The notes under the pieces were generated by a model. That model did no database searches. It worked only from the letters and a program-made list of their open reading frames with translations, and was not told where the DNA came from. Below, piece after piece: positions 27,386-35,342 of a stretch of DNA of 64,000 nt; the first letter of the stretch is position 1; every line of letters begins with the position of its first letter. Source of the stretch: Nonomuraea sp. PA05 (GTDB taxonomy: Bacteria; Actinomycetota; Actinomycetes; Streptosporangiales; Streptosporangiaceae). The stretch lies in NCBI RefSeq assembly GCF_008086045.1, contig NZ_VSEY01000004.1, positions 344,661 through 408,660 of the forward strand. Direction: 5' to 3'. The position numbers and the translations under genes are program-made.

Positions 27386-29182
27386 TCATGCTGTATGCAT
27401 GCGTCGGGTGCGGGCTGGACGCATCTGTACGAAGACGGGGTTGCGGAACACCGAGCCCGTCAGCAGGCACTGCCCCTGCCCCAGCGCAGGCACCGTCGAC
27501 CACAGCGCCTCGTGCACGCCGCCCGTGGTGGCCCGTACCGGGGCGAGGTTGCCGGCCGACTTGAGCTGATGGATGAAGCGGGTGTTCGCCAGCTCGAACA
27601 ACTCCTCCGGCACATGCCCGGGCTGCTGCGACACCAGCACCAGCCCCATCCAGCGCTTACGGCCACGACGGCTGATGACCTGCAACTGATCCAGCACCGC
27701 GCGCATGCTGCCCGCACTGGCCCGCGAGACGAACGTGTGCACCTCCTCGATCACCACCAGTACCGGGGGTCGCGGCCGGCCGTCCTTGCCGATGGGTTCG
27801 CCGCGAGCGACCGCGATCACCCGGTCGAACAGGGCTTGCAGCAGGAAGGAGATGGCGATGTTGCGGGCGCTGTCGTTGGTCTCGCTCACGTCGAAGACGC
27901 TCAGGCGCCGCTCCACGAGCAGCTCGTCCACGTCCAGGTACGGGGTGTTCCTGGTGGGCCGCCAGTCGAGCATCTCGGACCTGCCGAGTTTGTACAGCTT
28001 GTTCCTCAGCGTGGAGGCGGTGGCCTTCTCCGTCGAAGCGATCATTCGCGAAAGCAGGGGCATACCACCGGTGGTCGGGTCCTCCTGCAAGCCGTCGATC
28101 AGGTCGCTGAGGTCGTACGGGCGGGCGGGAGGAGGCGGCGCGGGGGCGGCGAGGGCACCCATCCTGCCTGGCCCGGAGGCCTTCTCCGCGTTGCGCCGGG
28201 CCTGGCCCGTGATGGCTCCCCACATTCTCACCTGTGGCTCGCTGCATTCGAGGACGTCGGCGACGATTTCCTCGGGCACGTCGGCGATCGGCACCTTGAA
28301 GGGCAACGGGTCGGGCGCGTCCGTCATGCCGGCGTTCGGCACGTACACCCGGAAGTCGGGGATGCCGCGCGGACGCCGTTCGTCGAAGCGTTCCTCCAGC
28401 AGGTGCGCGAGGTGCGGCTCGTCGTTCCCCTGGTCCATCCGTACGTACTCGCCCTCGACGTCGATGGCGACGACCGCCCAGCCGGCCCGGATGGCCTCCT
28501 CCATCAGTACCTGAGTGGTGTTGGACTTGCCCGATCCCACGGTGCCGAAGATGCCGGCGTTACGCGGCAGGAAGCCCTTGTTCGCCGAATCCGCCTCGAC
28601 TCTCACGTCGTCGTAACCGAGCAGGGAGCCCAGTTGCATGTCGCCTTCGATGCCCAGCATCCGGCGCAGCCGGTCGCTGGGATAGATGAACACCTGGGAG
28701 TACGGCCGGGGGCGGGTCGAGGTGGGCAGCACGCTTTCCGAAGAGGTGACCTCGCCGAGAATCTCGATCGTGCCTGCGGCGTAATAGGTGGGCCGGAACT
28801 GGGTGCGTTCCGGATGGAGCAGGGTGGTGCGGCTGATGGCCGAATCGGGGCCGATCTCGTGCGGGCTGTGGAAGGGGCCTTCGACGACGCGTCCGAGGAA
28901 GGTGATGCCTTGTTCGGTGTCATTGACGCCTACGTAGGCGTCACGGCGGAAATGGCGGCGCAGTTGTTCGGAGACCATGACGCCGCTGCTGGTGTTGTCC
29001 GTTCCGGGCCCGTCGAAGGCGACGAAGCCGAGGGTGATCAGCGATCGGGCGAGGCTGGCTTCGGCGGCCTCGAGGTCTTCGGCGGGAATCTCCTGTTCTG
29101 CGGCGGCAGGCGCGTCGTGCTGGGCTTCCGGCTCTTCCAGTGGTTCTTCGGCCCCGGCTTCGACCTCGGTGTCCGAGCTCAT
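27386..29182 (-). CDS. herA: HerA-type hexameric DNA-translocating ATPase
   Basis: The 598-residue protein has an acidic N-terminal tail (~1-45) and a HAS-barrel-like region. Walker A GTVGSGKS is at residues 213-220, and Walker B (VLVVIEEVHTF) is near 478. RRGRKRWMGLVLVSQQPGHV, with sensor and arginine-finger-like residues, follows. This is the FtsK/HerA organisation of HerA/DUF87 ATPases, which pump DNA into a partner nuclease. The ATG has GGAGG upstream and overlaps the stop of the NurA-like gene by four bases, so the two are coupled. Pairing with NurA suggests end resection or anti-phage DNA processing. It lacks the SIR2 or DUF4297 partner of named HerA defence systems. Confidence 0.9.
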   Translation of the reverse strand: MSSDTEVEAGAEEPLEEPEAQHDAPAAAEQEIPAEDLEAAEASLARSLITLGFVAFDGPGTDNTSSGVMVSEQLRRHFRRDAYVGVNDTEQGITFLGRVVEGPFHSPHEIGPDSAISRTTLLHPERTQFRPTYYAAGTIEILGEVTSSESVLPTSTRPRPYSQVFIYPSDRLRRMLGIEGDMQLGSLLGYDDVRVEADSANKGFLPRNAGIFGTVGSGKSNTTQVLMEEAIRAGWAVVAIDVEGEYVRMDQGNDEPHLAHLLEERFDERRPRGIPDFRVYVPNAGMTDAPDPLPFKVPIADVPEEIVADVLECSEPQVRMWGAITGQARRNAEKASGPGRMGALAAPAPPPPARPYDLSDLIDGLQEDPTTGGMPLLSRMIASTEKATASTLRNKLYKLGRSEMLDWRPTRNTPYLDVDELLVERRLSVFDVSETNDSARNIAISFLLQALFDRVIAVARGEPIGKDGRPRPPVLVVIEEVHTFVSRASAGSMRAVLDQLQVISRRGRKRWMGLVLVSQQPGHVPEELFELANTRFIHQLKSAGNLAPVRATTGGVHEALWSTVPALGQGQCLLTGSVFRNPVFVQMRPARTRRMHTA

Positions 29183-30003
29183 CCTCGTGTCCTCCGTGGG
29201 TCCAGATCGGTGAGTCCGTGCTCCACCCCGAGTTCCATCAAGCGCGTTTCGATGAACGTCCGGAATTCTCCTGCCTTGAACATCGTGCGGGCCACATTGT
29301 CGGCGAGGTCGATGTGGAAAGGAAAGCCGCGCGCGGTCACGGGCGCGCCGGTGTCCGGCAGGCCGCGCGTCCAGAGCGCGTCGGCGAGAAAGAGCGCCGC
29401 CGCCTCCTCGACCCGCTCCCGGTGGCACTCCACGAGAAACGGGCGATGCCCGGCCTTGATGAGCAGAATGGCGACCTCCGGCCCCACCTCCGCGATGAAG
29501 GCCCGGAAATTCGCCTGATTCATACGGTCGAAGTGCGCCTTGGCTCCTCCCGACCTCTCGTCACCGTCCAGGAAACCGGTAAGGTCGTCGGCCAGCGTAC
29601 GCAACTCGATGAACTCCCCCGGCTCCAGGACGATGCCGGCGTTGAGCACGTCCAGGTCCTCGGGGCTTTCGCTGACCGCGATGAACCGCTGGTCCTTGAT
29701 GTAGTGGCGGACGAGATCGAAGACGGGCGGCAGGTTCTCCCGCGGATGACTCAGGCCCGTACGGAGTTCGAAGGGAACCAGTTCCCCGTGAATCATCCGC
29801 CAGTCAGCCTCCTGGGCGAGCAGGAGCTTGCGTTCGCCGAAGAGCATCAGGGCGCGGCTGGCCAGGTTCGAGGTGCCGTGCACCCTGCGGAGATTGTCGA
29901 AGAACTCCCTGGCCGTGTCGCCGGTGCTGGTCAGCTCGTGCTCGAACACCCTCGTCACAAGCCCGACCGATTCGCCGGTGTTGGTGACGATCACCACGCC
30001 CAC
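29179..30003 (-). CDS. NurA-like nuclease partner of HerA (N-terminus uncertain)
   Basis: The frame gives 274 residues from a GTG at 30003 with AAGG five bases upstream. The C-terminal part (DALWTRGLPDTG, ARGFPFHIDLADNVART, then EFRTFIETRLMELG) resembles the end of NurA-domain proteins. The adjacent, overlapping HerA gene is the strongest argument. The N-terminal catalytic aspartate block expected in NurA is not obvious after this start (VGVVIVTNTGESVGLVTRVF). A small upstream frame (30021-30164) runs straight up to it in a different phase, so the true N-terminus may be encoded there (see findings). Proposed role: DNA end nuclease loaded by HerA. Confidence 0.6.
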   Translation of the reverse strand: MGVVIVTNTGESVGLVTRVFEHELTSTGDTAREFFDNLRRVHGTSNLASRALMLFGERKLLLAQEADWRMIHGELVPFELRTGLSHPRENLPPVFDLVRHYIKDQRFIAVSESPEDLDVLNAGIVLEPGEFIELRTLADDLTGFLDGDERSGGAKAHFDRMNQANFRAFIAEVGPEVAILLIKAGHRPFLVECHRERVEEAAALFLADALWTRGLPDTGAPVTARGFPFHIDLADNVARTMFKAGEFRTFIETRLMELGVEHGLTDLDPRRTRG

Positions 30004-30020
30004 CTGAACCTTCGTGCCGC

Positions 30021-30164
30021 TCAGGAGGGGTACGGCGGCCGCCCGTGTGAGGCCAGAACGGCCGCATCGACCCGATCCCGCAGGTGGTCGACATACTGTT
30101 CGAGCTCCATCCATGGCGCGACCGACAGGATGTCGGCAAGGCTTTGCGCGTCACGCTGTTCCAC
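30021..30164 (-). CDS. Small frame upstream of the NurA-like gene, separate peptide or displaced N-terminus
   Basis: A GTG at 30164, preceded by GGAGGAGCTGGAGG, opens 47 codons (VEQRDAQSLADILSVAPWME onward, ending HGRPPYPS). The composition is coding-like and helical. Its stop lies 17 bases before the GTG of the next gene. A one-base slip at a CCCC run near 30026 would fuse it to that gene (PPYP then LLSGTKVQVGVVI). Both readings are possible: a small first gene of the operon, or the displaced N-terminus of the nuclease. Confidence 0.5.
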   Translation of the reverse strand: MEQRDAQSLADILSVAPWMELEQYVDHLRDRVDAAVLASHGRPPYPS

Positions 30165-30208
30165 TGGACCTCCAGCTCCTCCAGTGACGCTTCGCAACCG
30201 ATCACCAC

Positions 30209-30223
30209 ACTCTGTTGCAGAGT
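30209..30223. promoter_or_regulatory. Short dyad upstream of the HerA operon
   Basis: ACTCTG and CAGAGT flank TTG about 45 bases upstream of the first GTG of the operon. It is a possible operator, or only a chance hairpin. Confidence 0.3.
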
Positions 30224-30307
30224 AGCCACGAGACCGGCGGAGTTCCAGGTCTTATAAGCACCAGGTCACTGCCGAAGGAAGCCGCACGCCCGAGCGCTTG
30301 AGCTCGC

Positions 30308-32329
30308 CTATTCGGGATCGTCCAGAGCGGCCGAGAGGTTCCCTGTGCGCAGCTCTCGCTGATCGACCCACTTCTTCCCTTCGGCGGCGATCGCCTCCAG
30401 AACATGGAGGGTGTGAGGAAGGCCCGCCGCGTCCAGCGATACTTCGGACACCGCTCCGGGGCGCTCTCCCAGTTGTAGTTCCTCCATCCCGGAGTTCACC
30501 TCGACACTGATCTGATTGCCGTTGACGAGCGCGAGCTGAAAATCGCGTCCGCCGTCGTCCGACTGCTTGACGCTTACGGACGCGACGGACTCGAAGCGGT
30601 AGTTGAGCCGCTGCCGGTTGTGGAAGGTGCCCTTCAAGAAGTCGAGAGTGGCGGTGAACTGGCGCACCCCTTCCTGGGTGACGAGGAAGACCAGGAGCTG
30701 GTACTTCTTGTATCGCCACGGCCCTCCACGCAGTCGCGCGCGTTCACTCCCCCGGGCGGGAGCCTCGATGAAGGCGTGCGCGATGACACCGCTCATGGTC
30801 AGCCGGTAATGCCGCAACGCCTCCTCCAGGAGCACCTTGCGGTCGCAGTCCAGCCAGGTCGCCATTTTCTCGTCATCTGGCTTGTCCTCCAGTTTTGCCC
30901 GCCACCTGGCCAGGGCCTCCAGGTCATCCAGGTAGGCCGAGAGGGTTTCAGCCCGGTCGGCGGCGTACCGGCGACGCTCCAGGACGATGTGCAGGCAGGT
31001 ACGGGCGCAGAACCACCCGGAGATCAGCAGGAGGAGAAGCGTGCCGGTCGCAGACAGAGGCTCGTCCGGCACGATGCCGGCAGCGGCCCAGCCGCCCGCG
31101 CCTGCAAGGGTGAGGAATCCGAGTATCGCCCGTGCTTTCGTCAAGCGGGGAGTCGTGAGTTCCCGACGGTAGCTCCACAACGTGCCTTTCCTGCGGCGCG
31201 TGGCGGCCTGGCTCGCCCGGTGCCGGATGAGCCAGGCGATCTTCTCGACTCCGGTCCGGGTCTCGCCATAGACCTCCGTGAGCTCGTCGCGCAGGCTCCG
31301 GCGTATGCCCTCTGTTTCGGCTGCCCACTGGTCACGGTCCAGGCCCGGAGGAACGTACTTGGCGAAATAGTGATTGATCCGGTGCTCGGCCTTCTTCGCG
31401 AAATTGCCGCGCTCGGCCTTGGCCTTACGTTTGGGGTGCTGCTTGGCGCGGCGAGCGACGAATTCGCGCTCGAACTTGATCTGGCGTACGCGATACTCCC
31501 GGTCCTTGGCACGACGGCGTACGACGCGGTGGCGCCAGAGCACGGTGTCCCGTATGCCGACCGAGGCACCGGCGAGGCCCAGCACATAGGCGACCATCAC
31601 CACCGCGCGACCGCTCTGCAGGATCAGGTGCCCCAGATTGGCTGTCGCCGCGACCAGGACGAACGCCGATGCCACCGCTCGGACCCAGCATTTCGCCGGT
31701 GTGTCAGGTGGCTGAGGCTCCCGCAGCAGAGGCCTGGCTGGTAACGGGTGGAAGAACTTCCAGATCCGGTCCTCGCGCCTCTCGGCCATCTGATCCGCCT
31801 TGGCCTTGGACAGCGCCCGGTGCCACAGATGGTCCTCGATGGGACCGTCGAGGTACAGCTCCAGGTGCTCCAGGATCAAGCTGCGCTGTGGTTCGCGGAG
31901 CGCGTCAAGGTCCTTGACCACGACGCGGATGTCGTCCTCCGCCTTGCCCGCCGACTCCAGAAGACGATCGATGATGCGTACGCCGTCCCGCCACGAATCC
32001 TCGCCCCGCAGCGCCATGGTGGCATGCCTGTCACGCAGCTGGCAGGTTTCGTCCTTGGTCAGCTCGTGCCGCGTCCGGCGGCTCACCATGGCGAGCAACC
32101 AGTAGAAGTAGACCTCGTTGGTGGCGTAGCCGACCATGGCGTCGCTGATCAGCCGGCGGGCCGGCCCCGGCATCCGGCCCTTGAGGAACGAGACACCCTT
32201 GCGAAACGTGATCTCGGGCGAGTCCCGCGGATCCATCTCGTAGACGGTGACGTTGTGCACCGTGCCCGCCTGCACTCCGATGTGGGAGTCCGTGGCCACG
32301 TTCTCGACACGATGCCCTGGCTCCGTCAT
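30308..32329 (-). CDS. Membrane protein with GVQAGTVH motif, effector candidate of a Nudix/MTAN operon
   Basis: The 673-residue protein begins with a soluble part containing SHIGVQAGTVHNVTVYEM at residues ~15-32 and a helical domain (GMPGPARRLISDAM-like, then EVYFYWLLAMVSRRTRHELT). Two hydrophobic pairs follow, near residues 215-260 (ASAFVLVAATANLGHLIL, VVMVAYVLGLAGASVGI) and 415-460 (AILGFLTLAGAGGWAAAGIV, GTLLLLLISGWFC). A very basic segment lies between them, and a C-terminal soluble domain rich in strands follows. Its ATG overlaps the stop of the MTAN-fusion gene by four bases. I do not recognise a named family. The short GVQAGTVH signature shared with its operon partner suggests the two proteins act together, perhaps as sensor and membrane effector in a conflict system; that is inference. 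Confidence 0.8.
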   Translation of the reverse strand: MTEPGHRVENVATDSHIGVQAGTVHNVTVYEMDPRDSPEITFRKGVSFLKGRMPGPARRLISDAMVGYATNEVYFYWLLAMVSRRTRHELTKDETCQLRDRHATMALRGEDSWRDGVRIIDRLLESAGKAEDDIRVVVKDLDALREPQRSLILEHLELYLDGPIEDHLWHRALSKAKADQMAERREDRIWKFFHPLPARPLLREPQPPDTPAKCWVRAVASAFVLVAATANLGHLILQSGRAVVMVAYVLGLAGASVGIRDTVLWRHRVVRRRAKDREYRVRQIKFEREFVARRAKQHPKRKAKAERGNFAKKAEHRINHYFAKYVPPGLDRDQWAAETEGIRRSLRDELTEVYGETRTGVEKIAWLIRHRASQAATRRRKGTLWSYRRELTTPRLTKARAILGFLTLAGAGGWAAAGIVPDEPLSATGTLLLLLISGWFCARTCLHIVLERRRYAADRAETLSAYLDDLEALARWRAKLEDKPDDEKMATWLDCDRKVLLEEALRHYRLTMSGVIAHAFIEAPARGSERARLRGGPWRYKKYQLLVFLVTQEGVRQFTATLDFLKGTFHNRQRLNYRFESVASVSVKQSDDGGRDFQLALVNGNQISVEVNSGMEELQLGERPGAVSEVSLDAAGLPHTLHVLEAIAAEGKKWVDQRELRTGNLSAALDDPE

Positions 32330-33444
32330 GACAGGGATTGGGCTAGGGCGATGAGGGCGGTGAGCTCCGCCGCCAGCGCGGCCACGTCGCCGACCAGCCC
32401 GCGCAGCTTCTTCAGCGCCAGCGTCAGCGTGTTCCTCCCATCCGGCAGCTCGCCTTCCAGCGCCTGGTCGGCCGCGCTGAGCTCCGCCTCCGCCGCCTTG
32501 TACGTCGCCTCGTCCAGGTGCCCGTCCGCCCAGGCCTGCCACAGCCGGGAGCGGAACCCCGCCAGCGCCTCCGGCAGGTCCGCCGGCCGGGACGTCTCCG
32601 GAGTGATCCAGATTCCGCCGTGCACGGTGCCGGCCTGCACTCCAACGTGCGCGTTTCCCTTGGCGATGTTCCTGTTCGTCTCGGGCATGGCAGAGCTCCT
32701 TGTCGTGGGTTCTTCGGCAGACAGTTCCTCGGCCAGAGCCGCGGCGAACGTGGCCGCGTTGGCCACGGCGCGCGGCTGCCACTGCTCGCGGTCCGTGGCT
32801 TCCTTGGTGCCGTCGGCCCGGTCGCTGATGCCCCGGATGACGACCACCGGCAGCGCCCGGTTCAAGTGGCCGGCCTGTGCCACGCCGGCGCCCTCCATCT
32901 CGATCGCCCGCGCGTCGTTGTAGTGCTCGCGAATCCAGTGGGCGTGCTCGGAGAGCCGGGAGTTCAGCACCACCTCCCCCGCGGCGATCGGCCCGAAGTG
33001 CACCTGCGGCCTCGGGTCGAGGTCCCCGGCCCAGGCGCCGGTGCGGTGCAGGTGCTGGGCGATCTGGTCGGCGGCGTGCGAGGTCTCCCAGACTCGGGGA
33101 CGGCTCTTGCACCCGTCGTCCTGGCTGGTGCCGCCGTGGAAGGCGTACACGTGCGTGGCCACCACGACGTCGCCGAGCGCGATGTGCGCGTGCAGCGCGC
33201 CGGCCACGCCGACGAAGAGCAGTGCGGCCGGCCGGAACTCGGCGATGGCGCGTTCCGCCAGCACCGCCGCGGACAGGTTGCCCTTGCCGACGTGCGCCAG
33301 GACCACCTCGCACCGGCCGGCCGCCAGCCGGCCCACCTCGAAGAGGGTGCCCTGGGAGTGCCGGTGCAGCCGCGGGCCGGTCAGCTTTTCGCGGACCGCC
33401 TGGTATTCCAGGTCGAGTGCGGTGAGGATCACAACAGGGCTCAC
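32326..33444 (-). CDS. Nucleoside phosphorylase/MTAN-like domain fused to a GVQAGTVH-containing helical domain
   Basis: The 372-residue protein starts at GTG 33444 behind AAAGGAG. Residues ~1-245 are a PNP_UDP/MTA-SAH nucleosidase-type domain: VVILTALDLEYQAVREKL, LLFVGVAGALHAHIALGDVV, ARAIEMEGAGVAQAGHLNRA with the conserved EMEG, and VIRGISDRADG. Residues ~250-372 begin MPETNRNIAKGNAHVGVQAG and continue as a helical domain ending in LAAELTALIALAQSL. The ATG at 32688 inside the frame has its own AAGGAG seven bases upstream, so the C-terminal 120 residues may also be made alone. Such nucleosidase domains recur in actinobacterial immune-type multidomain proteins. Here it is coupled by 4-base overlaps to a Nudix regulator upstream and a membrane protein downstream. 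Confidence 0.85.
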   Translation of the reverse strand: MSPVVILTALDLEYQAVREKLTGPRLHRHSQGTLFEVGRLAAGRCEVVLAHVGKGNLSAAVLAERAIAEFRPAALLFVGVAGALHAHIALGDVVVATHVYAFHGGTSQDDGCKSRPRVWETSHAADQIAQHLHRTGAWAGDLDPRPQVHFGPIAAGEVVLNSRLSEHAHWIREHYNDARAIEMEGAGVAQAGHLNRALPVVVIRGISDRADGTKEATDREQWQPRAVANAATFAAALAEELSAEEPTTRSSAMPETNRNIAKGNAHVGVQAGTVHGGIWITPETSRPADLPEALAGFRSRLWQAWADGHLDEATYKAAEAELSAADQALEGELPDGRNTLTLALKKLRGLVGDVAALAAELTALIALAQSLS

Positions 33445-34178
33445 TGCGCCGGCTCCTTTCCGTTCGGCGAGTTTTCGGCGGGGCGGATCATCGGGGGGTA
33501 CAGGACCTCGCGCGGCCCTGCCCGGAACAGCCGGGCCGGTCGCCCGGTCGCGGCCTTGCGCGCCGAACCGGCCGGGACGATGAACCCGTCGGTTTTCTTG
33601 ATCTTCCGGTAGAAGTTCCGCGGGTCGAGCGGCATCCCCCACACCGCCTCGTAGACGTCCTGAAGATCGGTGATCGTGAACGTCGGCCCGCAGAAGGCCG
33701 TGGCGAGCGCGGAGTGCTCGAGTTTGGCGCGGGCACGCTCGACGCCGTCGGTGACGATGCGCCGGTGATCGAACGCGAGGTCCAGCTCACCGGAGAGCAC
33801 CCGATCGGCGGGCTGCCACCCGGCGTCGGCGGCGTCGGTGCCGGCGGTCGGCTCGGGCAGCCTTGGGGCGATGGCCAGGAAGGCGACGCTCACCACCCGG
33901 CCACGCGGGTCCCGCCCTGGGTCGTCGTAGACACCGAGTTGTTCCAGCCGGAGTGTCTCGACGCTCAGGTCGGTCTCCTCCGCCAGTTCGCGATGAGCCG
34001 CGACGAGGAGACTTTCTTGTGAGTGCTGCAGGAAGCCGCCCGGCAGCGCCTGGGCGCCCTCGTACGGCTCGATGCCGCGCTCGACGAGCAGCACGTGCAG
34101 GCGCGAATCGCGCAAGGTGAGGATCACCAGGTCAACGGCGAGCAGGATGGCGGGCGGCTCCCATCGATCGTCGCTCAT
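33441..34178 (-). CDS. NrtR-like regulator: Nudix domain plus winged helix-turn-helix
   Basis: The 245-residue protein has an N-terminal Nudix fold with GGFLQHSQESLLVAAHREL continuing into AEETDL. The Nudix box is imperfect: the first glycine-to-glutamate spacing is one longer and EET replaces EEG, so it may sense rather than hydrolyse nucleotides. The C-terminal ~80 residues (ITDLQDVYEAVWGMPLDPRN, then FYRKIKKTDGF) form the winged helix-turn-helix found in NrtR-type regulators, which bind ADP-ribose-like ligands and repress NAD-related operons. It is the first gene of a three-gene operon with 4-base overlaps, and a perfect palindrome lies 16-36 bases before its ATG, which suggests autoregulation by a nucleotide signal. 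Confidence 0.88.
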   Translation of the reverse strand: MSDDRWEPPAILLAVDLVILTLRDSRLHVLLVERGIEPYEGAQALPGGFLQHSQESLLVAAHRELAEETDLSVETLRLEQLGVYDDPGRDPRGRVVSVAFLAIAPRLPEPTAGTDAADAGWQPADRVLSGELDLAFDHRRIVTDGVERARAKLEHSALATAFCGPTFTITDLQDVYEAVWGMPLDPRNFYRKIKKTDGFIVPAGSARKAATGRPARLFRAGPREVLYPPMIRPAENSPNGKEPAQ

Positions 34179-34193
34179 GCACCCGACTCTAGG

Positions 34194-34214
34194 TTTTTGT
34201 CAGACTGACAAAAA
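34194..34214. promoter_or_regulatory. Perfect palindromic operator upstream of the Nudix/MTAN operon
   Basis: TTTTTGTCAG (34194-34203) and CTGACAAAAA (34205-34214) form a perfect 10-bp inverted repeat around one central A. It lies 16 to 36 bases upstream of the ATG at 34178, the position expected for an operator overlapping the promoter of the operon. The winged-helix protein encoded first in the operon is the obvious candidate to bind it. Confidence 0.75.
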
Positions 34215-34403
34215 GTAGCGGCGCGGTAAGCTTCGCCATCCCCTCGCAAGGCTTGGGGCTGACGCCTGTCCGCTTGCGCGGCGTTCCTGGGTGGGCATGC
34301 CGGTGACGGTACGCTGCCCGTCCGACAATTCGGTGTCAGGCGTCGCGGACGTTCGGCTTGTGAGCCGACCGACTGCGCGTCCCAGATCCCGGAGCCAGTG
34401 ACC

Positions 34404-35279
34404 TCAACCTCGGGCGGGCGTGCGGAACACCTGGTGGTTGTGCCAGCCGATGTGGTCCTGCTCAACTTCGTCCAAGCCGGGCTGGGGCCGTCGGGCGGGC
34501 CTGCCCGCCAGGGAGAGCACCATGTCCCGGGACGACTGCGAGCGGCCGACGAACCGGGCCGAGACGGCAATGGCGCGCTCCGCGGTCAGCCCGATGACGC
34601 CCTTGTCGAACAGTTTGTGGTGGATCGCGCACAGGCACAGCCCGTTCGCCACGTCGTCGGGACCGTCGAAGGCCCACCAGCGCACGTGCGCGGCGTCCAG
34701 GCCCACCACCGCGCCGTCCAGCCAGCCGTCGTAAGCGCAGAACGCGCAGCAGTACTCGTACGCCATGAGAACCCGGTCGCGGAAGCGCCGGTCGCGCTGC
34801 TTCTTGGTCTCCGTGAGGGTTTCCAGCGTCTCCAGGTCCAAGCCGGCCAGCAGGCACAGGTCGGTGTGCAGGGACGGCGCGAAGTTGGCATCCAGGAGAT
34901 AGCGGGCCATCCGCCCCAGCAGACCGGGCTCCTCCGCCAGCGCGCGGGCCAGGTCGGGATGCAGACGGCCGGCGGCCTCGCTGTCGCGCAGGCGGCCCAG
35001 TTCCGGGCCCGGGCTGCCGAGGCCGTGGCGGGTCTCGACCAGCCAGAGGCCGTCGTTCGTCAGATGGTGGAACGGGTAGCCGGGGCTGGTGTCGCGCGGC
35101 GGGCCGTACTCCTTGAGCAGTTTCCTCAGCTCGGCCTCGGCGGCGCTGAACGGGATGGGACCGTTGCCGTGCCGCTGGAAGTTGCCCAGGGCGTACAGGA
35201 GGAGGAGCGGCTTGTGCGGGGCACGCTCGCCGCCTCTGCTCCAGCGCCGGACTTCGGCGATACGCTCGATCCAGTCCAC
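34404..35279 (-). CDS. Phosphorothioate-DNA-type McrA-like HNH restriction endonuclease
   Basis: The 291-residue protein starts at GTG 35279 (VDWIERIAEVRRWSRGG). Its N-terminal part (RAPHKPLLLLYALGNFQR, SPGYPFHHLTNDGLW) matches the sulfur-binding domain found in ScoMcrA-like enzymes. The C-terminal part is an HNH nuclease (CCAFCAYDGW, LDAAHVRWWAFDG, NGLCLCAIHHKLFD, then the terminal SARFVGRSQ). This family are type IV restriction enzymes that cut DNA carrying phosphorothioate or modified cytosine. All domain-defining residues are visible and the length is normal. It faces away from a PLD/DEAD helicase gene, a frequent arrangement in defence islands. Confidence 0.9.
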   Translation of the reverse strand: MDWIERIAEVRRWSRGGERAPHKPLLLLYALGNFQRHGNGPIPFSAAEAELRKLLKEYGPPRDTSPGYPFHHLTNDGLWLVETRHGLGSPGPELGRLRDSEAAGRLHPDLARALAEEPGLLGRMARYLLDANFAPSLHTDLCLLAGLDLETLETLTETKKQRDRRFRDRVLMAYEYCCAFCAYDGWLDGAVVGLDAAHVRWWAFDGPDDVANGLCLCAIHHKLFDKGVIGLTAERAIAVSARFVGRSQSSRDMVLSLAGRPARRPQPGLDEVEQDHIGWHNHQVFRTPARG

Positions 35280-35342
35280 GATCGGCCAGTGTAAGGCGAT
35301 TCCGGCCTGTCGCGGGGGCGGGCCGCGCCCTATAGTCGCCGG

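Noticed and set aside
27323..29518. A 731-codon plus-strand frame
   Set aside because: Antisense to the HerA ATPase gene, whose Walker motifs are unambiguous.
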